A DNA stretch of 64,000 bases from Xylaria sp. FL1777 (taxonomy: Eukaryota > Ascomycota > Sordariomycetes > Xylariales > Xylariaceae), in assembly GCA_022578965.1 (NCBI GenBank), contig MU400613.1:62001-126000 (forward strand), given 5' to 3'. Numbering within the stretch: position 1 is the stretch's first letter; every line of letters starts with the position of its first letter. A model generated the notes under the pieces. It made no database searches, was not told where the DNA came from, and saw nothing but the letters and a program-made list of their open reading frames with translations. The position numbers and the translations under genes are program-made. Of this stretch, positions 12,581 through 24,420 are shown one piece after another.

Positions 12581-15499
12581 TTTATTAACGCTTTAAATGC
12601 TAGTTTTTATAACAGTTTAAGTAAACTTTTTAGCAACTTTACTATTTATAATGCTTTTTTTTTTAAAGCAAATAGCTTTAAAATATACTTTAAGATATAT
12701 AACTATAAAAAATAGCGCTTTAATAAAAAAAGTTAATAAAAGGCTTTTTACTTTTTCTTTATTTTTGCTGTAGCTTTTTTTTATTTTATTTGTTCTTTTT
12801 TAAAGAATAATAACGCTAGCGTTTTTTGCTTATTTAACCTTATATTTCTTTAAGGTTACATATTTAACTATATTGCAATTCTTAAACAAAATTAGTTATT
12901 TAGTTTTTATACTATAATAAACATAAACAATATTAACAAAAAGTATATGCTTTATTGCTTTATTTATAATTATTATTATACTAAGAATAAATATAACATA
13001 GTTTTTATAAGAATATATATTAACGTTTAGGCTTTTAATAGCTTTTTTACTGTTTATATTATTAATAATAAGCAACGTTAATTTTTTGCTGCTAACTGTA
13101 ATATAAATGCCTTTTTGCAAAATAGCCTTAATATACTTATTTTTAAAACAATTATATAAATAAAAAAATCTAGCTAGCACTATTATTATGTTAAACATTT
13201 GTAAGCTTATGTTAACTTTTATACTAAACATAAAAAGCTATTTAATATTACTTTTGCATATATATGCTTTATTTTTTTTCGAAAAAATATTTATATTATT
13301 TTGCAGCTTGCTTTATTAGCTATATTTTATAAGGCCTTTAAAGCTTAAGTTTTTTTTAAAAGAAAGTTTAAAAACAAAAACTCTAATTTTTACGAAAAAT
13401 TTTATAATAACTGCTTTTATAAAAGCATATTTTATAAGTTAAACAACATTTTTTTTAATAGCTAAATTTACGTTATTTAGCAAAAAAACCTAAAAATCTT
13501 TATAAATATTTATAAACAATTAGCATGCTTTATTACTTTGATTTATAAAAAGTTCAAGCAAAGCAAAAATATTTTAATGCTTACTAAACGCTAAAAGTTC
13601 TAGTACATTGTTATGCCTGATTTTATTTAAGTAAGCAGTGCGCTATATAACTACTATTAGCTCTTTATTCTTATGTTTTTTAAAAACTAGTTAGTTTTTT
13701 TGTGCATTAATAATTGTATTAATATATAGCTATATAACATAAAGTACTTTTTCTTGCTATGCTTTTAAGCAATATTAACTTGCAATAGTTTTATAAAGCT
13801 ATTTAAAAGTATATTTTTAGCAGTAAAGCTTACGCAAAGAACTTTTTTATTATTTATGCTAAGCAAGCCCTTATAATATAAGTTTTTAATGCTATTTATT
13901 ATAACAATAAGTATATTATTGCTAAAAAGCAGTAGTAATTCCTAAATATAACATTTAAAGATTTATTTTTTTAGCGCAATAGTAATAATATAAAGTTATT
14001 AACTGTTTACTAAAAGTATGTAGCTTAATTTATTTTGTAGTAGTTTTTATATAACGCTTTTGTTTTGCTTTTTAACTACTAGCAAGATTTCCTTTTTTGT
14101 AATGCTATTTATATAAATATACCTTAGAAATAAAAGAAGTTTATTATATAACTATATAATGTTAGGGCTTTTAAAGTTCTAAAATAGCTTAAAAACTAAA
14201 AAAAAGTACTTTTTGTTTAAATTGCTATGCTTATTATTACTATAACAAAAAAGTTTAACTAAAACAAGTTTATAAACAAGCTTTTTTATAAGTTTTAGCA
14301 GCTAAACTATATTTTTAAAGTTTTGCTGCATTAGTTCGTTTAAACTAATATTGCTTTTGTTTAGTTATATATTATTAATGCTATTATAGTTAACTTAAAT
14401 AACATTTTTAGCTTTGCTAAAAAAATATAATAGCTTGCTAACTTTAGCTTTAAAAACTTTTTGTATTTTAATGCTATTAGTTTTTTTGCTTTTTGCTACG
14501 TTATATAAAAGTTTTAGGACATACTTTTTAAAAAGTATATTAGTGCTATTTTTAATTGCTTGCTTATTAGTTTGCTTGCTTTTGCTGCTTTGCAGTAGCT
14601 TTTTTTTATAATAAACAGTAGCAAAATTAACATAAAGCTTGCTGCTTGCTTTTAAAAAAAAAAGCTTATACTATAATAAGCGTAATAAAAAACTAGCTTT
14701 ATTTGCTTGTTTTGCGGCTTTATAAAAAACAAATTAAATCGCTTTATTACTTTAGTTAGCAAGCTATATAAAAAGCAAAAGCAGCTTATTTTTTTTAGTA
14801 ATACTTAGCTTTTGTATAGCTTTAAGCTTATTATAAGCAGCTTAAGTAGCAGCAAAACTACAACTTTTTGCGTAAAAATTATGCTATATATTTAAAATGC
14901 TTTACTAGCATGCTTTAACGTTTTTTTGCCTTTTAAAAAAAATACTGCAGCTTTTTTTTCGCAAAGTATTGCTTGGCCTTTTTTTTGCTTTAATAAACCT
15001 GCTTTTGCTACTATAAATTAACTTTTTAGCGCTTTAAACTAGCAACGCTTGCTTATGTAATTCTATTTAATAAAGCATAACATTTTGCACTTTTAAAGCA
15101 TTCCTTTTTTTTTTAGCTATGCTAAAGTTTATATTAATAAAAATTGTTAAAGCATTGCTTTTTATATTAATAAAAAATTTAACAAATTTGCTTTATTATT
15201 TAATAAGCTAAACATTACTAAAGCTAATATTTAATAAAAAACTATAGCAATAATTTTTAGCGGTTATTAAGATTTTTTTTACGAAAACTTTTTTTTTAGG
15301 CTTATAAATCTATTTTTTAAAGCTTTGCTTTTTATTAAACCTAACGTTTTTTAGTTTAAAACAGGCAAATTAAACAATAATAATAGTAATGCTTTCTTTA
15401 AGCGTTTTATAGCATTTATTATAGCTAATAATAATAAACAGCTTAATAATATTACTAATAAAATGTTTTTTATTTTTTTTAACGTTAACTTTAGTAATA

Positions 15500-15963
15500 A
15501 CTACTTTATTATTAAAAAAGCCTTAGTTTTATAAGTTTTTTGTTATTTTGCTAGCAAAGCTTTTATTTTTCCTAAAGAAAACAAAATTGCTAACTTGCTT
15601 AACTTTAAAAAGCTTGTTTATAACTTTATAAGCTTTGCTATAAAGTATTATAAGTACGTTTTTATAGCTTTTAATTTTCTTTAGTTTATTATTTAGGTTG
15701 TTTTTTAAAAGCTTTAGCATAAAACTAATAATAATGCAATATATAATATTTTTTAGAACTTTAATATTTATATTACTAATTTTGCGTTTTAAAAAACATA
15801 AAGCTACAAAAGTTATTTTAAAAGCATAGTAGCTTTTGTTTAGTTCATTTTATAGCAAACTACTATTTTTGTTTGCATGCTTTTTGCTTGCTACTTTCTT
15901 GTTAAGTATATTAAGCTTAACGTTTTATAAATTAATAAAGCTTTTAAAATTACTAAAGCTTTT
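15500..15963 (-). pseudogene. LINE-like element, part after the RT core (downstream of copy B insertion)
   Basis: On the minus strand the frame carrying the RT motif at 24045-24062 runs into copy B at 23617. With copy B and one CTTTT removed it resumes here in phase with no stop at the joint. The joined reading around the junction, KALVILKALLIYKTLSLIYL, resembles the region after the RT core of non-LTR elements (R-x-LVLKALLLSKLWYL). Further left, stops become frequent, several at places suited to Trp or Gln. The 3' end of the element and any poly(A) tail were not located. The assignment rests on motif resemblance only. Confidence 0.4.
15959..15963. other. Target-site duplication CTTTT, left copy (right copy 23617-23621)
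   Basis: The five bases before the 5' LTR are identical to the five after the 3' LTR, as expected for Ty3/gypsy integrase. Confidence 0.9.
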
Positions 15964-16433
15964 TGTTACGAAATTAGCACCAGGGTGGCCTTTAAAGCGG
16001 CTTAATGCCTTTATATATACTTTGCACCTTTTTTTTTGCTAGCTAAAGCCAAAGTTATATAACAACTCACTTAGCTCACTAAGCTTATAGTAATCTAAAG
16101 CTTACTAAGCTTACAGTAATCTAATGTTTACTAAACTTGCAATAATTTAAAAAAAGTTATTACTTTTTTTACTTTTCCTTTATTTATATAATTATATACT
16201 TCTTATATTTAGTTACTTACTTAGTTTTTAGCTTTTTAGCTATTAATCTTTTTATAACTACTAAGCACTAATATACTTATTACTTTTAATTCTTTAAAAC
16301 TCTTATTAATACATAGTAATAAAAGTACTTTAAAAACTTCTTTAATAAACTACCGTTAAAAATTCTATTATTACTTACAAATTAAAACTTTAAAAGCAAA
16401 CCTATTATATTAATATATAACAAGTTTATTATA
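15964..16433 (+). repeat. 5' LTR of copy B (470 bp)
   Basis: Starts TGTTACG and ends TTATTATA, a decayed form of CCGTTACA. U3 contains three 26-bp tandem units at 16075, 16101 and 16127 built around ACTAAGCTTAYAGTAAT, possibly promoter elements. The outer 65 bases keep many C and G (for example CAGGGTGGCC) while the inner end is heavily mutated. Just inside, CTTTAATAGC could be a decayed TGGTAGC-type primer binding site, but mutation prevents a firm call. Confidence 0.95.
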
Positions 16434-18560
16434 CTTTAATAGCTTTTTAATTAATAGAACTTAATATACAAAAATAAATACTAGTATAAAAAATTAAATA
16501 ATAAATAATTTATAAAATAAACTTTTAAAAATATACTAAAGAAATATTTAAAAAACAAAAATGCTAAATAGCATTATATAAGTAAACTTTACTTAATAAC
16601 TAATAAAACTAGATTTAAGTTATGCTACTAAAAATAAAAAATTAAAAATTAAGTTTAAAGATTTTAAAAACCTTTAGAACTAGCAATGTACTAAAACAAC
16701 AAACTTTAGCATTTTTATTAGCTACTTTTATTAAAAAAAAAGCAGTAATAAAAAAAAAAAAGTTAAGCAGTAATAATAAAAAAAAACTAATATTAATACT
16801 AGCGCTATAAAGCAAACTAGTTGCTTTAACTTAAAAAACAGTTTAAACATTAAGCATTATAACTTTTAAACTAGCGCAAATATTAACTATAATAATTAAA
16901 GCAGCAATAATAACTGCTACTACAACAATAAATCAAAGTTTTAAACAAGTAATTATATTATAACTAACGTTAATACTACTACTAGTAAACTTAACGCTTA
17001 CTTTTATTATTATTATACTTAAAATAATAACTTAAAATAAAAAACTTAACTTTTTACTACTATTGCTGCTTTTACTATTAAGATTATTTATAATGTTAAA
17101 AATGCTAAACATTAAAAGTTTTAAACTTATTATTTTAAAGCTTTATAATAAATTTACAAATATAAAAACCTTTTTAATTTACGTTAAACTTTATTTAAAA
17201 TAGCACTTTATTACTATTATAAAAAAAAATCAAAAAGTAATAACTATTTTATAATTTTTGTTAAAAAAAGTACTAAAATAGTTTTAATTTATTTTAAAAA
17301 ATTTCTTAAAAGCTAACAAGTTAACTAACCTTAAGCTAAAAACAAAAAAAATTTTCAAAAACTACGTTAAGTTTAAAAATTAAATAAAAGCATTATTTAA
17401 AAATACTTAAAAAGCAAAGTATACAAAAAAAGCACTTTATTAGTTAAAATAAACAAAAGCAGCAATAAATTATGCTATAAAATTTAAACAATTAATAGCA
17501 ATCTTAAAATTGCTTAAGCTTGCACTATTATATTTATTTTATAGTAAACTTAAAACTTAAGTTTAAAACAAACTATGCAAAATAAATAAACTAGCAAAAA
17601 TTAATACATATATTAATATAGCTATTATAATTAATTAACGATTATTTAACTAATACTTTAAAACTAAAAAAACTAAAAAAAACAAAAAAAAAAATACTTA
17701 AAAAAGTATTAAATAAAGATTTAAATAAATTAATAAAGTTTAAAAATAATAACCTTAAAATATATTTAAAGTTAAATGTTATAACTGCAGAAAAAAAAAA
17801 CACTTTTAAAAACAATACTAATTTAAGAAAAAAAACAGAAAAAAAAGCTACAAAAAAAAAAAAATCCTTTAGTTCTGAAAAAAAATATAAGTTATAAAAG
17901 TTTAAAACAACAAAAAACAACAAAGCAATTTAAAAAATACGTTTTTAAAGCAAAAATATAAAGTTACTATTTTAAGTTAAAACAAAAGTGCTATACTAAA
18001 CAAAATTAAATGCTTTATTTATATAAGTTAAAATAAACAAACATATAAATACTATTTAAAAGCTCCGCAATTATTAAAATAAATTACAAAAAAATATATT
18101 TGCTATATAAACAATTAAAGTTGTTTAATATATAACTTAAAAAAATAGTTTAATTAAAAGTAACAAACAACAAAAAGTAGTAAATTAACGCAGTTAGCAA
18201 ACTTATAAAACTATAAAAACTTTAAACTACTAAAGCTTAAAATATAGCTTAAAAAAAAATCATATTTAAAAAAATAAAACTATAACTATAAATAGTATAA
18301 TTACTAAACTAATTATAAACTACTAAAACATTTAATTGCTAAATAAACCTAAAAAAACAAAACTTATAAAACTTTAAAGCAAAAATAAATAAAATTAAAA
18401 GCTATAAAAAACACTACAAAAAAAGAACTAATAAAAATAAACGAAGTATTTTTATAGCTTAAACTGCTTTAAATGCAACAAAACAAAAAAGCACTAATAG
18501 TTAGCGCAAAAATTAATACGTCCTAAAAACTAAAGCTAGCAATTTAACTAATTGCTAAAA
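16434..18560 (+). pseudogene. gag: Leader and presumed gag region of copy B, not resolved in detail
   Basis: By position this is leader plus gag, the structural protein of the virus-like particle. It is strongly A-rich, as the coding strand of a Lys/Glu-rich gag would be; the long minus-strand Phe/Leu-rich frame at 17642-17923 is its shadow. A C-x2-C pair at 18465-18476 followed by a His at 18492-18494 (CFKCNKTKKH), in the same phase as pol, may be the rest of a gag zinc knuckle, but spacing is one residue longer than C-x2-C-x4-H. No protease motif could be confirmed between here and RT. The corresponding part of copy A is outside the window. Confidence 0.5.
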
Positions 18561-21500
18561 GTTATTACTATAATAAAACTATAATAAAAAACAATAATAA
18601 TATTTTATGCTTAAAAAATTTAAAACATAACGAAGTACTATAAAATTGCTATATAATATATTATTGCTACTAATACTTATTTAATAAATTAAAAAATAAT
18701 TAGTTTTTTAAATAAATTGCAAAAACAGAAATATAAAACTTTTACGAATTAAAATAGTTAGTTATAACTATAGTTCATTATAAAAATTTATAAAAATTTG
18801 CAACATTTAAAAAGAATTTTAACTGCACTTATAACACTAGTTCAAAAAAATATAAAAATAACTACTATAAATATTACTAGCTAATTAAAACATAATTGTA
18901 TTAAAAAATAGTTGCTAAAAGCAAAAAAGCTTAAAAACTGCGATTTAAAGCTTGCTTAAAAACAAAAACAAAACAAAGCGCAATAATATCTAAAGTACAA
19001 AATAAAACAAGTATTTAAACATTTAACAAAAAAAAGTTAAAAAACAAAATAAGCACTTGTTAAAAAAGCAGCAAATAGCTAAAAAAACTAAAGCTTTACA
19101 TAAAGTTTAATATAATAACTAACAAAACTAATTTAAAGTTAAACTTATATATTAAAAAAGAAAATATAACACTTTAATTAACTTAAAAACATAAGCTAAC
19201 ATAATTTTACTTAAAGTAATAAAACAAAATAAAATTTTTTAAAAATACAAGCAAAAATCCTAAAAAATTAAAAGATTTAATAAAAGCACTTTTAGCTATA
19301 ATAACAGTTGCATACTTAAAAAAACTAAACTTTTTAATATATTTATATAAAAATATAAAAAGCAAATTATATTAAATATTGCTAATATATTTAATTATAA
19401 CATTATTTTAGAAATATTATAGCTAAAAACTAGCAACCTTTTAATTTAATAAAAAGCAAAAACTATTAATTAAAAAAGCAAAAAATAAAGCAAAAAAATT
19501 AGAAAAATCGCAAAAGAAATCTTAAATAAAATACTAAAAGTATATTACAGATTTTATAAACTGTTTAAAAAAAAAAAAAAAAAGAACTTCTTAAATATAG
19601 CTTATAAAACTACTATATTTTTATTAAAGAAAAATATTAACTAAAGCTTTATTAAGTATATTATATAAGCTTAAACAAAACAAACACTTTATAAAAATAC
19701 ATTTAAAAAAATCTAGCAAAAGGATTCCTAAGAAAATCTTAGTTGTTTGCTAAATACTTTATAGTACTCGTATTTAAAATAAAAAATAAAAAACAACTAA
19801 TTAATAAAAAAAAAAAACCAGTATAGCAAATAATAATTAACTATTAACTATTAAACATAATTACTATTATAAATAAATATTTTTTTATTTTGTTAGTAAT
19901 TATAAAAAAAAACATTAGCTAAGCAAAATAGTTTATAATAGTTAATATTTTAAATAAATACTATACTATTAAAATAGCTAAAAAAAAAAAATAAAAAACT
20001 GCTATACAAATAATACATAAATTATATAAGTATATAGTTATGCTATAAAAACTATAAAACGTACTAGCTAGCTTTTAACATATAATAATAATAATTTTAT
20101 AGAAGTTTTTAAACAAGTTTATATTTATTTACTTAAATAATATTTTAATTTACTTTAAAACACTAAAAAAACACAAAAAACATATAACTTAAGTATTAAA
20201 AACACTTAAACAAGCAAAATTACAACTTAACACAAAAAAATATATATAGCATATATAAAAAATTAACTTTTTAAAATTTACAATTACTTTAAAACAAATA
20301 TAGATTTAATAGTTAAAAATTAATATAGTACAAAACTAGAAAATATTTAACTTAGCTACTATTATAAACATATAACAAGCATTAGAATTTTTAAACTATA
20401 TTTAAATATTAATTTAAAACTTTAAAAAAATAGCGTTCTATTTTACAAAGTATACAAAAAAGAAATATAAAAAAAAATCTTTTTTAATCTTAAAAAAAGC
20501 CCAAAAAGCTTTTAAAAAACTAAAACTAAAAGTTATTTTTAACCTTATAGTTAAACTACTTAATCTACAAAAAAAAAAAAAGCTAAAAATAAATGCTTTA
20601 AATAATATAATTACAAAAGTTTTAAAACAACTAAAAAACAACAAAAAATAGCACTTAGTAGTTTATTATTTTAAAGCACTATAAAATGCAGCATTATAAT
20701 ACCTTATTTATAATAAAAAACTGCTTGCAATTATTACAGCACTTAAAAAGTAAAAACTGTTCTTTATAAAAACTATAAAGCTAATTAAAATCTATTTAAA
20801 TTATTAAAACCTAACAAAATTTATAACTACGCAAGAAATTACTAAACAACATAAAAATTAAATAGTTTTTTTTTCTAAATTTAACTTTAAAATATGCTAC
20901 ATTAAGAAAAAAAAAAACATTTAAGCAAACATACTTAGTTAATAAAGTTAAAAAGGATTTAAAGTTCTAAAAAAAAACATTTAAGTATTACATCCCTAAA
21001 AAAATAAAAGCTTAAAAATTAAAATCATTTTTAAAAACCTTATAAATATATAGCTATAATAAGCTTATAACTTAGAAAAGTTAATAAAACTACAAAAACA
21101 TAAAAAATCAAAAAAAAACAAGCTAATATATAAACGTAAAGTTTACTTACTAAAATCTTTATAAAACAAGTTTATTAAAAAGTTCTATAAACACTTATTA
21201 TATAAACACTAAAAAGCAACAAAAATAGTTAAACAACTATAAAAAAAATACAATTTTTTAAAACTATAAAACATAGTTAAATCTATTATAAAAAAGTGCA
21301 ATATTTGTAATAAAGCTAAAGTAGCTTAACATAAGCTTTATAAACTACTATAACTTATATAAATACTTAAATAAGCATAGCATACTATTATTTAAGATTT
21401 TATTATAATATTACCTTTATTAACTAATTTAGTTATAAAAGTATAATATAATAAAATATAAGTTATTATTAATAAACTTATTAAGTATGCTTACTTTTTA

Positions 21501-22568
21501 CCGTTTAAAAAAAATATAATAGCTAAATAACTTATATATGCTTTTATACGCTAATATTTAAATAAGCATAAACTACTAAAAAAAATTGTTTTAAATTAAA
21601 ATAAATTGTTTATTTTTAAGTTTAAAACTAGTTTTTTTAAACTTATTAATATTAAACTAAAGTTTTTAACTGCTTACTACTTATAAACAAATAAACAAAC
21701 AAAAAAACTAAACTAAATATTAAAACAATATTTATAAAATTATATTAATTATTAATAAAATAATTAAGTAAAATTATTATTAATAGTATAAATCTTATAT
21801 AACATATTAACAAACAAAAATATAAATATATTTTTGCATAAAGCTATTTATAAACAGCAAGCAACTATTAAAAAACAAAAAAAAACATTAATAAAAACAT
21901 TTATTATTTTAACTATAGTACTTTAAGCAAAAACTATTGCAACAAAAATTAAAACATTATAAGCTAAACTATAATTACATTTTTAGTTTTTATAACAACA
22001 AATGTTAATATATTATAATAAAAAACGAACTAAAAAACTAACTTTTAAAAAAAAAAACAAAGTTTATTTGCTATAACAAAAACAAAATGCAAACATTAAT
22101 ATCTCTTAAATTAAAACAAAACAACTAAGCAATAAATTAAAATTTAAAAAACTTAGCTTTTTTAAAATTAAAGAAATCATTTTACTTACTAATTATAAAC
22201 TATTATTACTAAAAAATATATAAATCTACTTTATTTTTTACATTTTTTTATTAAAACTAGCACTTATTAAAATACTTATTAAAACATAACTAAAAATAAA
22301 AACAAATTAAAACGTTTATAAAGTTAAAAGTATACTAGATTTTCGTTAAAATAATAATAACTTAAAGTATTTTATTAAATAAAAAAAATACTTATATGCT
22401 AATAATACTTAAAAACTTAAAAAACACTTAAAAATTGCTAAAGTAGTTATAAATTAGTTCTACTGCTAATACTTTAACTGCTTAAAACTAAAAAAAAAAA
22501 GTTAACTTTAAAAAAAACGCCTAAAAAATTTTAATCAAACTTAAATAAAGCAGCTTATGCTGCTTTAG
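18561..22568 (+). pseudogene. pol: Chromovirus pol (RT, RNase H, integrase, chromodomain), copy B, RIP-degraded
   Basis: Same gene as in copy A, here in one unshifted phase from RT to the final stop. RT active site YLNN is at 20130-20141 (family YLDD). RNase H NALN is at 20592-20603 (family DASD). The integrase DFII motif keeps its Asp at 21396-21398. The chromodomain lies at about 22323-22430 with KYFIK-stop-KKY. The frame ends TAG at 22566-22568, at the position homologous to TAA in copy A, so this is likely the genuine terminator. Since the Asp codons of both RT and RNase H are Asn in both copies, neither could act even if its stops were suppressed. The left boundary is arbitrary. Confidence 0.9.
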
Positions 22569-22974
22569 CTTGCTTTTTTTATTGTTTTTGCTCTTTTACT
22601 AGCGCTTTTTGTTCTTTTTTAATGCGCTTTATTTTGTTTAGTTTATTTAAGAACTAAAGCTTTTACTAAACTATTTTAACACCTTTTGCTTTTAAAAAAC
22701 GTTTTTATATATAAAGCTAAGCTAACTTGCTTAAAACAAAATTAAAGCTATTTTAAGCTTGTTTTAATTTCTTTTAAACTAAAAATAGCTATTGCTTTGC
22801 TTGCTTTTTTTCTTTTTTAAAACAACAGTATTTAAAAACTATGTTATTAATTAAATTAATTAAAACTCTTGATTTATTGCAAGAATAACTAGCACGTACG
22901 CATTTAAAACAACAAAACATATTATTTGTTATTTTGCATGTTAATAACCAATTAAAGCAGCAAAAATAAGGCAT
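22555..22974 (-). pseudogene. Antisense accessory gene of copy B: Cys-rich module plus coiled-coil-like tail
   Basis: No named family recognised. The minus-strand frame starts at an ATG at 22974 (the real start may be upstream, since the frame stays open) and stays in one phase to TAA at 22557-22555. The first 61 codons are open and carry C-C-F-N-W-L-L-T-C and, nine residues on, C-C-F-K-C-V-R-A-S-Y-S-C-N, a C-x2-C-x6-C-[N from D] pattern suggesting zinc binding. The remaining 78 codons contain eight stops, all TAA or TAG and never TGA, mostly where Gln, Trp or Arg would suit, in a Lys/Gln/Ala/Leu-rich, coiled-coil-like tail. The stop coincides with that of the copy A gene, although little else aligns. 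It lies between pol and the 3' LTR, tail to tail with pol. Transcription from or near U3 is inferred, not seen. Confidence 0.6.
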
Positions 22975-23129
22975 AACTTCATAGCTAATAAAATCAATAA
23001 AAAAAGCAAAAACAAATCTTTGCTTTGTTTTAAATAAACAGTTAGTTTTTTTAATACGCTTTAATATTATAACATATAGAAAAAAAAAGAAAAAAAAATA
23101 CTTATAAAAAATTATTAAAACAATAATTC

Positions 23130-23146
23130 TAAAAAAAAAGAAATAA
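23130..23146 (+). other. Polypurine tract of copy B
   Basis: A run of A with one G (AAAAAAAAAGAAATAA) directly precedes the TG of the 3' LTR, where the plus-strand primer of LTR elements lies. Copy A has a similar tract just before 4300. Confidence 0.65.
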
Positions 23147-23616
23147 TGTTATAAAATTAGCACTAAAGTAACTTTTAAAACAGCTTAATGCCTTTATATA
23201 TATTTTGCACTTTTTTTTTTGCTAGCTAAAGCTAAAGTTATATAATAACTTACTTAGCTTATTAAGCTTACAGTAATTTAAAGCTTACTAAGCTTATAAT
23301 AATTTAGTGCTTATTAAACTTGCAGTAATCCAAAAAGAATTATTACTTTTCTTACTTTTTTTTTGCTTATATAATTATGCATTTTTTATATTTAATTACT
23401 TACTTAGTTCTTAGCTCCTTAGCTATTAATTTCCTTATAACTACTAAGCACTAATATATTTATTACTTTTAATCCTTTAAAACCCTTATTAATGCATAGT
23501 AGTAAAAGTACCCTAAAAACCTCCTTAATGAACTACCGTTAAAAATCCTATTATTACTTGCAAATTAAAACTTTAAGAGCAAACCTGTTATATTAATGTA
23601 TAACAAGTCCGTTACA
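23147..23616 (+). repeat. 3' LTR of copy B (470 bp)
   Basis: Same length as the 5' LTR. Starts TGTTATAAAATTAGC and ends CCGTTACA, followed by the CTTTT duplication. The 26-bp U3 repeats recur at 23258-23335. The inner (U3) end is heavily mutated while the outer end keeps CCC, CCTCC and TCCG, the mirror image of the 5' LTR. Confidence 0.95.
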
Positions 23617-24420
23617 CTTTTGCTTTAATTTTTATTACTGTTTTTTTTAACGCTAAAATTACTATTATGTTTAGCAATAAGCAATAGCTGCTTTTTTTAG
23701 TTTTTACTAAAAATATGTACTTAACTAAAGAAAAAAAGCTATATTTTCTTAATTTTTTTGCGCTTTAGCAAAAAACTACGCTTGCTATTAAGCTTTTTTA
23801 GTTTAGCGCTATTAAGCTTGCTTGCTTAAACATTAACTATTAATTTATTAATAATATTTTTTAATTTACTTTTTAGATTTTTTATAACAACTAAATATAT
23901 AAAACTTAGCAAATTTTTTAAAACTGCTATAATATTTACTTTAATAGCATTATAGTTGCTTATATATGCAAATTTATATAAGCAGTAGCATTACAAAACA
24001 TAAAAAGCTTTTTTTTTGTTTATAATATATAAAGCAACAATAAGCGTATTATTAGCATAAGCTTTACTAATAATATTAATGTATGCTTAGCTTACGCATT
24101 TATGCTAAGCTTATTTAAGTTTAATATTTAAAGCACTTTTGTAAGCTATAGTAACTTTTTTAAAAAAGCATCTATTATTATTATTTTTTTATATAACGCA
24201 TAAGTAAGCAATATTTGCAAGCATATATAAAAGTTTTATTTTGCTAAGTAGTACTTAAAGCTAGTTTAAATACGTATAAGCTATAGTGTTTAAAAAGCAA
24301 AAGCTAATATTATTATTGTTAATTTAATTTAAACTAGCTTTTATAGCTTTTTAAGCGATTTTTGCTTTAGCTTTACTTTTTGTATTTATGTTAAGCTTAC
24401 TTAGTTTTTTCTTTGCTTGT
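23617..24420 (-). pseudogene. LINE-like (non-LTR) retrotransposon, reverse transcriptase part
   Basis: A minus-strand frame contains AYANNT at 24062-24045, a decayed AYADDT, the RT catalytic box of non-LTR elements with both Asp read as Asn. It is preceded by an A-x-I-x-L-K-rich helix and followed after about 22 codons by FCNATAYINLH, resembling the A-x-G-A-x-[VI]-N thumb-proximal stretch of LINE RTs. Stops are TAA or TAG. The frame continues toward copy B, is interrupted at 23617, and resumes at 15963. The upstream endonuclease domain and the 5' end were not identified; the right boundary is arbitrary. The LTR class is unlikely because the box and following motif are of non-LTR type. Confidence 0.45.

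Larger units (their letters stand above)
4819..15958. other. AT-rich degenerate stretch without recognisable gene
   Basis: Eleven kilobases between the two chromovirus copies. The plus strand is T-rich, with long T runs near 6568-6610, 7440-7500 and 10965-10985. That would suit decayed A-rich coding strands on the minus side, but apart from the LINE-like piece at its right edge I could not assign any domain. Frames of 60-111 codons (for example 12896-13231 minus and 14414-14611 plus) show no family signature and are within chance expectation. Two short tandem repeats are listed separately. Confidence 0.7.
15964..23616 (+). mobile_element. Complete but RIP-dead Ty3/gypsy chromovirus, copy B
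   Basis: A full-length LTR retrotransposon of 7653 bp: 470-bp LTRs at both ends, 6713-bp interior, and a perfect 5-bp target-site duplication (CTTTT at 15959-15963 and 23617-23621). The order is LTR, leader and gag region, pol with RT, RNase H, integrase and chromodomain, antisense gene, purine tract, LTR. A terminal chromodomain places it with fungal chromoviruses, which target heterochromatin. It lies inside a minus-strand LINE-like element. It is nearly collinear with copy A through pol, then differs in the antisense gene and U3. No frame is functional. Confidence 0.95.

Noticed and set aside
12896..13231. 111-codon minus-strand frame, longest in the window
   Set aside because: No family signature. 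At this AT content, longest chance frames of around 90-110 codons are expected in 64 kb (rough estimate from stop frequency).
15836..16042. 68-codon plus frame crossing the left border of copy B
   Set aside because: It spans an LTR insertion boundary, so it cannot be an ancestral gene. The minus strand carries the LINE-like reading.
17642..17923. 93-codon minus-strand Phe/Leu-rich frame inside copy B
   Set aside because: Reverse shadow of an A-rich, Lys-rich gag strand.
20438..20644. 68-codon minus-strand frame inside pol of copy B
   Set aside because: Shadow of the segment between RT and RNase H; the plus strand carries the RNase H motif there.
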